44,213 nucleotides of DNA from Candidatus Moraniibacteriota bacterium (lineage in GTDB: Bacteria; Patescibacteriota; Minisyncoccia; Moranbacterales; UBA2206): contig DMXN01000032.1 of NCBI GenBank assembly GCA_003482885.1, positions 97,974 through 142,186 on the forward strand, read 5' to 3'. A model generated the notes under the pieces. The model was not told the DNA's origin and ran no database searches. It saw nothing but the letters and a program-made list of their open reading frames with translations. How positions within the stretch are numbered: the stretch's first letter is position 1; each line of letters opens with the position of its first letter. Below are positions 8,623 to 16,987 of this stretch, one piece after another. Both the position numbers and the translations under genes were made by a program.

Positions 8623-9309
8623 TCATTTTAACTCTATCTTTTCCGTGTCGATATAACCGGCGGTATTGAAAACGGTCGGGTTGTAAGAATTAAACAGCAA
8701 TTCGATCAATTCAGGAGTTTTCAGGGGAATGATTTTCACTCCGATGCCGGACAGTCCGGCGATAATATGATCAATTCTTTGGTAAAGCTGGCTTTTGCAG
8801 GTTTCAAAATTTTCTCTCTTTTCCAAAATGTTTTTTTGCGGATTGATAAGACTGCTAATGTTGCTGAAAAAAGTTTTTTCCTGATTTTCAATCGGAGAAA
8901 AAGGCACGATCAAATAAAAACTTTTGTCCATAATATCGGAAAGAGAAACCAGCTGGCTGATGAAATTTTTGTATTCGGAAATTTGCAAACGCATCAATTC
9001 TGTTTTTTGCTGTTTTTCTTTGTCGGTCAAAAAATCCAAATAAGTATTGATATTCAATTTTCGCGAGCTGATCAAAATTTGTAAAGGAAAATCAACCGAG
9101 TTGAGAAAATTTTGGTATTGACTGATAATTGCTTCCTGCTCCTCGGTCGCTTTTAGATCAAAGTTTATAGCGGAAACTTCGAGAACGGCGCGCAATGATC
9201 CGTTTTTCAAAACAATCGCATCTTCTTTTACTTCTGCTACGTCCAAATATTGCTGCGTCGGCGAGGCGGCATTTTGCTTGGCTAATTTTTTAGAATAAAG
9301 TTTTTCCAT
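8623..9309 (-). CDS. TraC/VirB4 N-terminal-like protein (split VirB4 part)
   Basis: 228 residues, soluble, no Walker motifs. The segment YLDVAEVKEDAIVLKNGSLR followed by a helical region (FDLKATEEQEAIISQYQNFL...) and PLQILISSRKLNINTYLDFL matches the usual start of TraC/TrbE-type VirB4 proteins, which begins with a small beta domain. The C-terminal part, FNSYNPTVFN, is also a VirB4-type segment. Here this unit is a free-standing gene 140 bases upstream of the ATPase gene, so the two products probably act together in the membrane complex. Split arrangements like this are known from Gram-positive and CPR conjugation loci. The assignment rests on motif resemblance and location. Confidence 0.75.
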   Translation of the reverse strand: MEKLYSKKLAKQNAASPTQQYLDVAEVKEDAIVLKNGSLRAVLEVSAINFDLKATEEQEAIISQYQNFLNSVDFPLQILISSRKLNINTYLDFLTDKEKQQKTELMRLQISEYKNFISQLVSLSDIMDKSFYLIVPFSPIENQEKTFFSNISSLINPQKNILEKRENFETCKSQLYQRIDHIIAGLSGIGVKIIPLKTPELIELLFNSYNPTVFNTAGYIDTEKIELK

Positions 9310-9349
9310 AAAAATTGTCTTGAATATTAGTGGCCGACCATTGTGTTCA

Positions 9350-9371
9350 GGGCGACCACAAGGGTTCGCCC
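9350..9371. repeat. GGGCGACC...GGGTTCGCCC palindrome
   Basis: A hairpin-forming repeat (GGGCGACC, ACAA loop region, GGGTTCGCCC) in the 66-base gap between the prgI-like gene and the split virB4 gene. It is of a widespread intergenic palindrome type. It lacks a T-run, so it is not a classical terminator. Confidence 0.55.
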
Positions 9372-9375
9372 CTAC

Positions 9376-9774
9376 TTAACGGTTCTGACGATCTAATAAT
9401 CTTGAAACATCTTCAATATTTTTCGCGTCAATATTCTTTTTGCCAATTGTCGAAACAGCCGTTTGTTTCTTAGCGGAACTTCTGGATGTTTTTTCCGAAA
9501 TTCGACGCCAAATGTACATTTTCGGTCGGGTGGCGAACGAGATCGAGGATAAAATAAATTTAATCAGCGGTTGATTATATGGCCGGTAAAATGCCAGCGC
9601 TCCGAAAATTACGGCGATAATGATAACGGAAATCCAAAACGCGGATTGATCCAACAAACTATAGCAAACCAAAGCTATCACGCCGCCCATCGCCAGCCAG
9701 CCCATTTGTTTGGCGGTAAGCGGTCCGACGATCTTGTCTTCGATATCGATAAATTGGGGAACATTGAATAACAT
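9376..9774 (-). CDS. PrgI family protein (VirB3-like)
   Basis: 132 residues. The N-terminus FNVPQFIDIEDKIVGPLTAK followed by two closely spaced membrane helices (about 26-44 and 46-63) and the FYRPYNQPLIKFI motif is the PrgI family signature. PrgI proteins take the place of VirB3 in Gram-positive type T4SS and work with VirB4 in the inner membrane. The polar tail (about 90-132) is Lys/Ser-rich and probably cytoplasmic. It lies 4 bases after the upstream 337-residue gene and just before the split VirB4 genes, the usual CPR order. Confidence 0.88.
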   Translation of the reverse strand: MLFNVPQFIDIEDKIVGPLTAKQMGWLAMGGVIALVCYSLLDQSAFWISVIIIAVIFGALAFYRPYNQPLIKFILSSISFATRPKMYIWRRISEKTSRSSAKKQTAVSTIGKKNIDAKNIEDVSRLLDRQNR

Positions 9775-9778
9775 AAGC

Positions 9779-10792
9779 TTATTCTTCTTTTCTCAAGTCT
9801 ATCACATTTTTCGGCATTGGTCTTTGAAAATTATTTTTTACCGTTGGTTTTTCGACAGAAAATTTTTGCGTGGAAGAAAAGCGGATATTGTTGGCACCGG
9901 ATTGATTTGTGTTGTTATTATTTTCCAGCGTTTCTTTTAGGGGTAAATTCTGCCGCCAAGCGCTTAATCTTTCTTCGTCGGACTGAAATGTTTGCGGTTT
10001 TTCCGATGGATAATTTTGGCGAGGAGCGGATTGTCCATCCAAGGCGGATTCAGCGAAAGACGGTTTTATTACGGGTCGTTCTTGATTGATCGCAGTGCTG
10101 AAAACCACTTGTCTGGTATTTGTATTGATAGCCAGCGGAGTTTTTTCTTCAAAGGATTTTAAAATTTGAGAAAGTTTGTCGCGATCTTGGGCGGAAAGTT
10201 TTTGGGCGTTTTCATTTTTGAATAAATAATTTCCGCGGACAATCGGATCATGATTGCTGATGCCGATGTTGAAAGTATAATCGGAAAGCCAATTTTTAAT
10301 GGACGGCCGGACGGGCTCAAAAAAACTTTTCAGTTTAATATAATCGGAAGTAATTAATTGTTCGCCTGTTTCCGGATATCTTTTAACCGCAACCTCAATC
10401 GGCAGTTTTTCGAGTTGGGATTGGTAAGCTTTTTCCTGCGAATCGTCGTTGATTATTTTTTGAATAATCATTTGGGAAATTTCTTTCGCTTTTGCTAGAT
10501 CAATCGGAATTTCTTTAGCGAGATAAAATGGCATATCTTCCAATGCTATTTCGCCGAAATAATAACTTCTAACTGTAATTGCGACTATTGAAATTTGCTC
10601 TGGATTTAAGTTGAATGTGTAGTTTATTCTTTTAATAACTTCTGCGGTTTTTTGTGATGTAAGTTTGCCTTTGTTAGTTTCAGATAAAGTATCAAGTTTG
10701 TCCCATTTGGCTAAAATGGAAGCAGAAGATTCATTGCCATAAGTCGCAACAATAGGGAAAAAGTAAAATTCAATTTTATTTTCTGTGTTCAT
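9779..10792 (-). CDS. Soluble T4SS-cluster protein with disordered C-terminus
   Basis: 337 residues, no signal peptide or membrane helix, family not recognised. The first 200 residues appear folded (mixed alpha/beta, for example NKIEFYFFPIVATYGNESSA and PFYLAKEIPIDLAKAKEISQ). The segment from about 240 on is rich in Asn, Gln, Ser and Pro and ends in the conserved-looking basic/acidic motif PMPKNVIDLRKEE. That pattern suggests a cytoplasmic partner with a peptide tail. It lies between the VirB6-like gene and PrgI on the same strand. Its start is only 5 bases from the end of an in-frame continuation of the upstream gene (see 10798-10902). Role unknown. Confidence 0.65.
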   Translation of the reverse strand: MNTENKIEFYFFPIVATYGNESSASILAKWDKLDTLSETNKGKLTSQKTAEVIKRINYTFNLNPEQISIVAITVRSYYFGEIALEDMPFYLAKEIPIDLAKAKEISQMIIQKIINDDSQEKAYQSQLEKLPIEVAVKRYPETGEQLITSDYIKLKSFFEPVRPSIKNWLSDYTFNIGISNHDPIVRGNYLFKNENAQKLSAQDRDKLSQILKSFEEKTPLAINTNTRQVVFSTAINQERPVIKPSFAESALDGQSAPRQNYPSEKPQTFQSDEERLSAWRQNLPLKETLENNNNTNQSGANNIRFSSTQKFSVEKPTVKNNFQRPMPKNVIDLRKEE

Positions 10793-10797
10793 ATTTT

Positions 10798-10902
10798 TTA
10801 ACTGTAGCTGTTTTCATCTTCTCCAAAATGTTTATTTATTTCTTCCTTGGCTTTTTGAGCGCGTTCTTTTTGAACTTCTTCGTGGGGTCTTTTTGGTTGC
10901 GT
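10798..10902 (-). pseudogene. In-frame 34-codon continuation after the stop of the VirB6-like gene
   Basis: Immediately after the TAA at 10903-10905 the same frame stays open for 34 codons and ends at TAA 10798-10800. The product begins TQPKRPHEEVQKERAQ and has EINKHFGEDENS near the end. It has no start codon of its own. Its Lys/Glu-rich make-up matches the tail of the upstream protein, and it stops 5 bases before the next gene. This looks like the original C-terminus, cut off by a nonsense change (for example CAA to TAA) or by a sequencing error; readthrough is a third possibility. Confidence 0.55.
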
Positions 10903-12720
10903 TTATGTTGTAGCGTTGCTTTCTGGGTTAAGCCCTTCTTTTATATAAATTGCTCGTTGAGAAGGCGTGAGTTTTTCAAATAGTTTGGTCATATACTGGC
11001 TTCCTTTTTCTTTTGTGCCTATGGATTTTATATATCCTTGCAACTCTTTATCGTCTTCTATGCTATTATGCAAACTTCCTTGTTTAGCTAAATCATCTGA
11101 TGACATATCCAAAGTTTTTTCATATATTTTCGTTCTGTCAGTAATTTTTTTCTTTATAATTTCTCCGGTTTTTTCATCTTTTTCTTCAATTTCAATTCCG
11201 TGGGTAAGATCATAATCAAGCACGAATTTAATGTTGTTATCTTTTTTGGCTTTACCTCGTAATTCTTTTTGCAATTCTTCGTCTCCAGCGAGAGCTTTCA
11301 TTGCTAAATCAAAAGTCTTTGAACTATTAATCTTATCCTTTTTGGACAGATAAAGCGCTGCTGCCTTCTTTTCCACATCATCACCTTTTTCCATTTTGAG
11401 TTCGGCTCCTGATGCGCTTAGCCGTTCATCTTCAAACTCTTTTTGTTTAGCGGCGATTCGTTTTCTTTTCATGTTTTCAGAAGCGCCTTTAACTCCCAAT
11501 TTTCCAGCAATAATTGCTTCTCTTTCTTCTTGCCTTTTCTTTCCGAACCAGCTTTTATCTTGAATGTTTGCCCATCGTGCTTTTACTCCGCCAGTCAATC
11601 CGGATTTTTTTGATATAAATCCAGCTGAACCGCCAAGTGGATTTTTTGCCAGCCATTTTCCGGCTTTCTTTCCTGCTCCCACCACTGCTTGCGCTCCAGC
11701 GATTCCGGAACTTTGCGCTTGCAATATTCCGTACCATAAAATAATAATCGGCATTGAGAAATAGGAAACTTCGGCGATTAATTTTGCCAGTTCCGCAGTG
11801 ACTCCTTCGACTCCTCCCGGAACTTGAGTGGCGGCTATTGTTTTGATAACATCCTGAGAAGATCCGATTGCCAATAACATTTTGCTGGCGATGTAAAGAA
11901 AAAAGATTATAATCGGTCCGGCAAAACATTGTTTCATAAAATCCGTCCACCATTTGCTGGCGGCGCTGGCGAGCTCTGTGCCGGGAAGAATTGATCCCGT
12001 GAAAGCGACAGGCGAAAAAACAATTAAAATAGCTAGCGTGATTGTTCGGATAACCAAAAGAACGGCAATGACCAAAAGCGTGATGGCGAAAATAAAAGTG
12101 AAGACGACGGCGGAAAGAAGATACAGAGGATCCGAACTGGTTGTTACAAGCATATTTTGCAAGCCGCTTTTTTGAATAATGTCCATAAAAGAACCCGTGC
12201 CACCGAGGTTGTTTAGAAATCCGTACATTAGCATATTGGAAACATCAATAATAAATCGCGCGATGGGATAACTGAAATTGACCAAAAGCGCCATCAGCAC
12301 TAAGTTGAGCCAAATATTTTTGATGCCGTATTTGCTGTATTGAAAAATAGTGGAGAAAGCGGAAAACAATAAAACCATAATAAAAGCGATATTGAAAACA
12401 TCGCGCACCGTCCGCCAAGTCGTGTATATCGCGTTATTGTCCATTATAGCTTTCATATTATCCGGGTTGACAATATACACAAAAAGTGTTTCCGCTCCGG
12501 AAAGCAAAATAGTGACAAATTTCAGCACTATTTTAAGAAGAAAGATAACCAGTCCGGTAAATTGTTTTGCAAACCATCCGGGACTTTCTTCAGCCGCACT
12601 TGCTCCGTGCGAATAAAAAAAGACGAAAAATAAAACCAAGCAAAAAATCGCCAGAAAGTGGTTTTTGGAAAAATGATTTTTGAGGGATGATAGTTTTTGT
12701 TTTAGCATTTTTATTGTCAT
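10903..12720 (-). CDS. VirB6/TrbL-like T4SS membrane channel protein
   Basis: 605 residues. After a signal-anchor-like helix (about 22-40) there are about six more membrane segments between residues 50 and 345, including FNIAFIMVLLFSAFSTIF, FIFAITLLVIAVLLVI and the LAILIVFSPVAF motif that is characteristic of TrbL/VirB6-type proteins. The remaining 250 residues are charged and mostly helical (KKAGKWLAKNPLGG..., many Lys/Glu), so cytoplasmic. VirB6 proteins form the inner-membrane channel that passes DNA or protein. In-frame starts exist at 12718-12720 and four codons later; the first is used here. The frame continues for 34 codons after the stop (10798-10902), so this copy may be truncated. 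Confidence 0.85.
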   Translation of the reverse strand: MTIKMLKQKLSSLKNHFSKNHFLAIFCLVLFFVFFYSHGASAAEESPGWFAKQFTGLVIFLLKIVLKFVTILLSGAETLFVYIVNPDNMKAIMDNNAIYTTWRTVRDVFNIAFIMVLLFSAFSTIFQYSKYGIKNIWLNLVLMALLVNFSYPIARFIIDVSNMLMYGFLNNLGGTGSFMDIIQKSGLQNMLVTTSSDPLYLLSAVVFTFIFAITLLVIAVLLVIRTITLAILIVFSPVAFTGSILPGTELASAASKWWTDFMKQCFAGPIIIFFLYIASKMLLAIGSSQDVIKTIAATQVPGGVEGVTAELAKLIAEVSYFSMPIIILWYGILQAQSSGIAGAQAVVGAGKKAGKWLAKNPLGGSAGFISKKSGLTGGVKARWANIQDKSWFGKKRQEEREAIIAGKLGVKGASENMKRKRIAAKQKEFEDERLSASGAELKMEKGDDVEKKAAALYLSKKDKINSSKTFDLAMKALAGDEELQKELRGKAKKDNNIKFVLDYDLTHGIEIEEKDEKTGEIIKKKITDRTKIYEKTLDMSSDDLAKQGSLHNSIEDDKELQGYIKSIGTKEKGSQYMTKLFEKLTPSQRAIYIKEGLNPESNATT

Positions 12721-12729
12721 TGAAAACTA

Positions 12730-12832
12730 CCTCATCCGTCCCGATTGCTATCGGGACACCTTCTCCTTGTAAAGGAGAAGGGCTTGCAATTTTTTGTCCC
12801 CTCTCCTTACCAAGGAGAGGGCTAGGGTGAGG
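12730..12832. repeat. Composite palindromic repeat between T4SS genes
   Basis: Three hairpins in a row: GTCCCGAT/ATCGGGAC (12739-12758), CTTCTCCTT/AAGGAGAAG (12760-12780) and CCCTCTCCTT/AAGGAGAGGG (12799-12821). They are bracketed by an outer inverted pair CCTCA/TGAGG. This is the common 'CCTCACCC...CCTCTCC' repeat type of many bacteria. A related composite is at 15128-15274. Confidence 0.65.
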
Positions 12833-12838
12833 TTCTTT

Positions 12839-13849
12839 CTATTTGTACAACGCTCCCGGTCCATATTCATTGACAGCTTTGTTGGTTTGGTTGACGGCGG
12901 AGTTGGTGATCATATCGGCTTCTCGGGTAATCGCTCTTTCCACTCCTTTAATAGTTGATTCCATCAATCCTGAAATAGCTTTGGAAACAGTGGCGGCAAC
13001 CAGTTCCGGAATAGTGGTAGCGGCGGTGATAGCTAGATTAGGCAGATTTTCCACATTAGCCTTGGCGTCTTTAAATAATATTCCGGGCTTCATAACATCC
13101 CCGCTGTCTCCATCGGTTTTTTCACTTTTCCATCCTTGATTGGCAGTTCCTTCGGTAACGGCTACAAGTGTTTCTTCTGCTTGTTTTTGCTGGTATTTTT
13201 CCGCGATGCATCTTTCAAAGTCCGACGGCATATTATTGCCTCCGTTGACATAGAGATTCATATTAGCCAGCGTTTCACTCTCAAACATATTAGCCGGTTC
13301 TTCGAAATAAGTTACTTCGCATTCTTTCGGTTCGATGGCGTTTTGTCCCACCTCCATCATATTTTGCGCGTAACTTTCAGTGGTTGGTGAATATTCATCT
13401 CCCAGCACCATTTTTTTGCTAAAAAAACCTTCGTTGCCAGCCATTGCTACTGTGCTGGCGCCGAAAACAGCGCCACTGCTGGAATAGCTGGCGCCGGATC
13501 CGCGGCCGGAAAGGGCATGGCTGATATAGTCGTTCATATATCGCTGGGCATTGCGGGTGGGATTTTTGATAAGATAATTTTCCCAGCTGGTAATAAAGCG
13601 GACGCCGTTTCGGGAAACGCCGGAAATAAAACGATCCATTTCTCTAGAAAGCAATGAAATGGCCGATTGTCTTAGTGAACCCATCACTGTGCCCTTAACG
13701 GTGTAATCAACCTGATCTTGCACATATCTCCATGTTTCCGCTGCCAGCGCATCCCACGCATTCGCTTTTTTTGTTTGCACCGGAGAAAAAGACAAAAACA
13801 TTGCCAAGAATAATATTAAGACGATTTTTTTTGATGGATAATTTTTCAT
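12839..13849 (-). CDS. Secreted T4SS-cluster protein (possibly VirB5-like)
   Basis: 336 residues with a clear signal peptide (MKNYPSKKIVLILFLAMFLS..., cleavage near ANA/WD at about 31-32) and no further strong membrane helix. The mature part is mainly helical, with a Gly/Ser-rich loop (SGRGSGASYSSSGAVFG) and two Cys (CEVTYFEEP, RCIAEKY) that could form a disulfide. It ends in amphipathic helices (MESTIKGVERAITREADMI). A helical periplasm-type protein upstream of virB6 is the position of VirB5/TraF-type pilus tip proteins, but no family motif confirms this. It is flanked by repeats on both sides. Confidence 0.6.
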   Translation of the reverse strand: MKNYPSKKIVLILFLAMFLSFSPVQTKKANAWDALAAETWRYVQDQVDYTVKGTVMGSLRQSAISLLSREMDRFISGVSRNGVRFITSWENYLIKNPTRNAQRYMNDYISHALSGRGSGASYSSSGAVFGASTVAMAGNEGFFSKKMVLGDEYSPTTESYAQNMMEVGQNAIEPKECEVTYFEEPANMFESETLANMNLYVNGGNNMPSDFERCIAEKYQQKQAEETLVAVTEGTANQGWKSEKTDGDSGDVMKPGILFKDAKANVENLPNLAITAATTIPELVAATVSKAISGLMESTIKGVERAITREADMITNSAVNQTNKAVNEYGPGALYK

Positions 13850-13910
13850 TGTTCTACGAAATTACAAAATTTTACAAAAATACAAAAGTACAAAAAAGAC
13901 AACCACAAAA

Positions 13911-14975
13911 TTACGGGTTTGATGTTGGAATTAATGATTGCAATCCGCTTAAATCCGCTGGTGCGTCAATTCCGTAACTTTTTAATTTCTTTTGCACGGT
14001 TTCGTCATAGGTTACGCCGTATTCGGCAAACTTGCTTTCCATTTCAGAGGCAAAGCTTGAAAAAGATGAAATAAATCCTTCCATTTTGGAAAGATTGGCG
14101 ATTTCTCCCAGCGGATCATCCGCTTTCGGCTGGATCAATTTTCCCAAATTTTCCGAATAAAGCGCGAAACGCAAAGCTTTGATATGAATATCAACTAACT
14201 CTTCCGGTACTTCCACCGTTTTTAATTGTTCCGTTATTTTTTTTTGGCTGTCCATGAGCGTTTGCAGTCCGGCGGTATTTCTGCTTGTTAACGCGTTAGT
14301 GATAGTTTTTGTTATATCGGAAAGCATATTGGGCGCGTCGGAAAGCGAAGTAATAGGCTGGGGAGAGTTGCTGGAAAAAATATAAAGAACAGCAGTAATG
14401 TAGTTCAAAAAATCTTCTTTCCTTTTTTCTTTGGCTTTAGCTTCGCTTAACTTCCCGTAATTTTGTTTCTTTATATTCAAATCTTCCTTGGCAATTTCCG
14501 GCAATGCGTTCTCGGAAACAGTGTTATTATTTATAGATTCATCAACAAGCGTTTGCACTTCTTCCATAGAAATTTGTTTATCCGTTCCTTCGGAAGACGC
14601 GACCAGCTCGGAAATTTTTTGCGCGACTTCGGAAGTAAGATTTTTTTCCTCCGAATCCCCCAATACCGCGCCGGTTTTTTCGGTATTAGCATCACCGGCA
14701 GTCGCGTTCAGTCTGTCTCCCGGGGCCGGTTTGGTCGGATCGTAGCCGCTGCGCACTTCCGCGCCGTCGGAATAACTGTCGCCGTCAGTATCAGCCTTTG
14801 CGGGATTAGTGCCGTACATTTTTTCTTCTTCATCGGATAAACCGTCCTGATCGCTGTCCAAAAAAATATTGCCGACTCCATAGGAATTGTTTTCCGCGCC
14901 GACAAAAAAAGCAAAACTTAAAACAATCAAGCTTGCAAGAATGAAAAAAGAAAGATTAATATTTTTTAATTTCAT
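13911..14975 (-). CDS. Exported protein with thrombospondin-3/EF-hand-like calcium loops
   Basis: 354 residues. It has a signal peptide (about 1-27), then acidic calcium-loop repeats DSDQDGLSDEEE and DTDGDSYSDGAE (about 40-72), as in thrombospondin type 3 or EF-hand-like Ca-binding segments. A Ser/Thr/Glu linker and a long helical domain follow (about 110-340) without membrane helices. It is the first gene of the minus-strand T4SS run. The start ATG lies 9 bases after a TGGTATAAT box, so its mRNA probably has almost no leader. Proteins of this architecture are common in CPR secretion loci; their role is unknown, perhaps surface assembly dependent on calcium. Confidence 0.7.
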   Translation of the reverse strand: MKLKNINLSFFILASLIVLSFAFFVGAENNSYGVGNIFLDSDQDGLSDEEEKMYGTNPAKADTDGDSYSDGAEVRSGYDPTKPAPGDRLNATAGDANTEKTGAVLGDSEEKNLTSEVAQKISELVASSEGTDKQISMEEVQTLVDESINNNTVSENALPEIAKEDLNIKKQNYGKLSEAKAKEKRKEDFLNYITAVLYIFSSNSPQPITSLSDAPNMLSDITKTITNALTSRNTAGLQTLMDSQKKITEQLKTVEVPEELVDIHIKALRFALYSENLGKLIQPKADDPLGEIANLSKMEGFISSFSSFASEMESKFAEYGVTYDETVQKKLKSYGIDAPADLSGLQSLIPTSNP

Positions 14976-14983
14976 ACAACGAA

Positions 14984-14992
14984 ATTATACCA
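14984..14992 (-). promoter_or_regulatory. Extended -10 promoter of the T4SS cluster (leaderless)
   Basis: On the minus strand TGGTATAAT is a perfect extended -10 (TGnTATAAT). The expected start of transcription, about 7 bases on, is at 14977, within 2 bases of the ATG at 14975. A TTGACA at about 10 bases upstream is too close to act as its -35; the spacing of 17 gives only TCACAA. Confidence 0.6.
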
Positions 14993-15017
14993 CAATAGTT
15001 GTCAAATTGTGAAGGCT

Positions 15018-15069
15018 CTACGAATTACGAATTTGTACGCCAGCCAAAGGCTGGTCACCCTCTGGGTGA
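15018..15069. repeat. TACGAATTACGAAT word plus double-hairpin repeat
   Basis: CTACGAATTACGAATTTGTACG is followed by two adjacent hairpins: CCAGCC/GGCTGG (15040-15054) and TCACCC/GGGTGA (15055-15069). The same double-hairpin design is seen inside lspA (20742-20771). Confidence 0.6.
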
Positions 15070-15127
15070 AATGTACAAAACATTTGCTGAAAAAAGAGAA
15101 TGATGATAATTTAAGATTATTATATTT

Positions 15128-15274
15128 TCTCTTCTCCCTTTGGGAGAAGGTGCCCGAAGGGCGGATGAGGGACGGACGAATGATATACAGAAAACTATTT
15201 TTATATTTATTTTTGACATTTAGTTCCTCCCTCACCTGTCCGCCGCGGCGGACATCCTCTCCCGAGGGGAGAGG
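15128..15274. repeat. Composite palindromic repeat upstream of the UbiA gene
   Basis: Contains CTTCTCCC/GGGAGAAG (15131-15149), GTCCGCCGCGGCGGAC (15238-15253) and CCTCTCCC/GGGGAGAGG (15256-15274), with outer GGATGAGGGA and TCCCTCACC segments. It occupies most of the 313-base gap between the divergent T4SS cluster and the UbiA gene. No gene is seen in this gap. Confidence 0.6.
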
Positions 15275-15288
15275 AGGGTTTAAAAATC

Positions 15289-16935
15289 ATGGTTCAAGAC
15301 ATTGAAAATTTCATCGACAAGATTCTCGACCAAAAGGTCGGAATTTTGGCTTGGATTGGCGGATTTTCCGGCATAATCACACTGCGGGTTTTCATCGAAT
15401 TTTTTTTGGCGTCCAAGGCTTTGTCGATTGAGTCGATTGAGTCGATTATTATCGAATTTGTTCACAACTTTTTATTTTTCGCGCTGGCGGTAATTTCCAT
15501 TTGGTCAATACTAAGTTTTTTTCTTAAAGTTAATCCGCAAAAATTATCCAAATTGCTTTTTTGGAGTTTATGGGCGATTTTGCTTCCGCCGATAATCGAT
15601 ATGGTAAAAACCGGCGGAGAAGTTTTTTGGAGTTTTTATATTATCGGCGGACCGAAATTTATTTTTAGCCAATACATATCATTTATATCCGGCTTGCCTT
15701 CCGGCATTGTTTATTTCGGCACGAAAATTATTTTCGCGCTGGCAATTTTCTTCTCGGGATTACTGGTTTTTGTTAAAACAAAAAATTTGCTCAAAACATT
15801 TTTTTCCGCGCTGGCGGTTTATTCTGTTCTTTTTATAATGGGCGCTGTGCCTTCTTTAATCAGTTTTGTTTATTATTTTTTTGATCCGTCAAAAAAAATC
15901 AGTGAAATCCAGCCTTATCAAGTTATCCAGCTTTTTGCTTCGCCCGCGCCTATTTTTGGTGTAACATTTGATAATTTGAAATACGCTTTTTCCTATAATT
16001 TGGAATTTTTATTTTTTCCGGCGCTTTTATTTCTGCTGGCAATATTATTTTTTGAGATTGATAAGCAAAAATTTATCGTTTTAATAAAAAACTTTCGCTT
16101 GCCGCAAATTATTTATCACATCGGATTATTTTTAGTAGGATTGGGCTTGGGCGCTTGGAAATACCCCGAAAATTTCGCATTGAATTTATTTTCCATATTT
16201 GCGGCGTTTGATTTGCTCTTGTCTGTTCTTTTAGCGTGGACAGCTAGCGTAGTTGTTAATGATTTGGCTGATTTGAAGATTGATAGTATTTCCAATTCAA
16301 GCCGACCACTTTTGACCGGCGAGATTTCTGAAAAAGAATATTCAGCCGTCGGATGGATTTTGTTTTTTCTTTCACTTTTTGGCGCGATTTTAATAAGCGC
16401 GAAATTCGCGGCACTGCTTTTTGTTTATCAACTTTTAGCTTTCGCATATTCCGCCAAACCGTATCGTCTGAAAAGATTTTTATTTGTCGCTACTTTCGTA
16501 AGCGCGTTGGCGTCGTTGGTCATTTTTTTCATCGGCTTTGCGCTTGTTTCCGGTGATCAAAATATTCAAGGATTGCCATGGCGCGTTATTCTTCTATTGC
16601 TTTTTTGCTACACGGTTTCTTTGCCGCTTAAAGATTTCAAAGATATTGAAGGCGATAAAGCGGACGGAATAAAAACCATCCCCGTATTTTTCGGCGAAGA
16701 AAAAGGACGATTGATTGTGGCGTCCGGAATTTTTATTTCTTTTATATTAAGCGTTTTTGCGCTCAACGAATTTCGACTTTTTTGGCCGGCAATTCTTTCC
16801 GGCAGCCTGTCTTTCATAATTCTAACCAACAAAAAAATCCACCCGAGAAACTTATTTTGGTGGATTATGGGAGTGGTAGTTTTATACGGGATGGTTTTGG
16901 TAAAGGTTGTGTTTTTGAAAAATCTTGAACTGTGA
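15289..16935 (+). CDS. UbiA-family prenyltransferase with extra N-terminal membrane domain
   Basis: 548 residues, all membrane. Residues about 265-548 are a UbiA prenyltransferase: first Asp-rich motif VVNDLADLKIDS (N324, D325, D328, D332) followed by SSRPLLTG, and second motif DFKDIEGDKADGIKT (about 447-461). Both bind Mg and the prenyl diphosphate. The preceding 260 residues have about six further helices with no recognised family. UbiA enzymes are usually about 280-300 residues, so this is a fusion. The aromatic or glycerol-phosphate acceptor cannot be told from sequence. A tandem 9-base repeat (15424-15450) encodes SIE SIE SI. It is encoded opposite to its neighbours. Confidence 0.8.
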   Translation: MVQDIENFIDKILDQKVGILAWIGGFSGIITLRVFIEFFLASKALSIESIESIIIEFVHNFLFFALAVISIWSILSFFLKVNPQKLSKLLFWSLWAILLPPIIDMVKTGGEVFWSFYIIGGPKFIFSQYISFISGLPSGIVYFGTKIIFALAIFFSGLLVFVKTKNLLKTFFSALAVYSVLFIMGAVPSLISFVYYFFDPSKKISEIQPYQVIQLFASPAPIFGVTFDNLKYAFSYNLEFLFFPALLFLLAILFFEIDKQKFIVLIKNFRLPQIIYHIGLFLVGLGLGAWKYPENFALNLFSIFAAFDLLLSVLLAWTASVVVNDLADLKIDSISNSSRPLLTGEISEKEYSAVGWILFFLSLFGAILISAKFAALLFVYQLLAFAYSAKPYRLKRFLFVATFVSALASLVIFFIGFALVSGDQNIQGLPWRVILLLLFCYTVSLPLKDFKDIEGDKADGIKTIPVFFGEEKGRLIVASGIFISFILSVFALNEFRLFWPAILSGSLSFIILTNKKIHPRNLFWWIMGVVVLYGMVLVKVVFLKNLEL

Positions 16936-16987
16936 TTTGGCTGATTGAATGACGGACTATGATTGAAAGTTTTAAAAGTGCGTCAAA

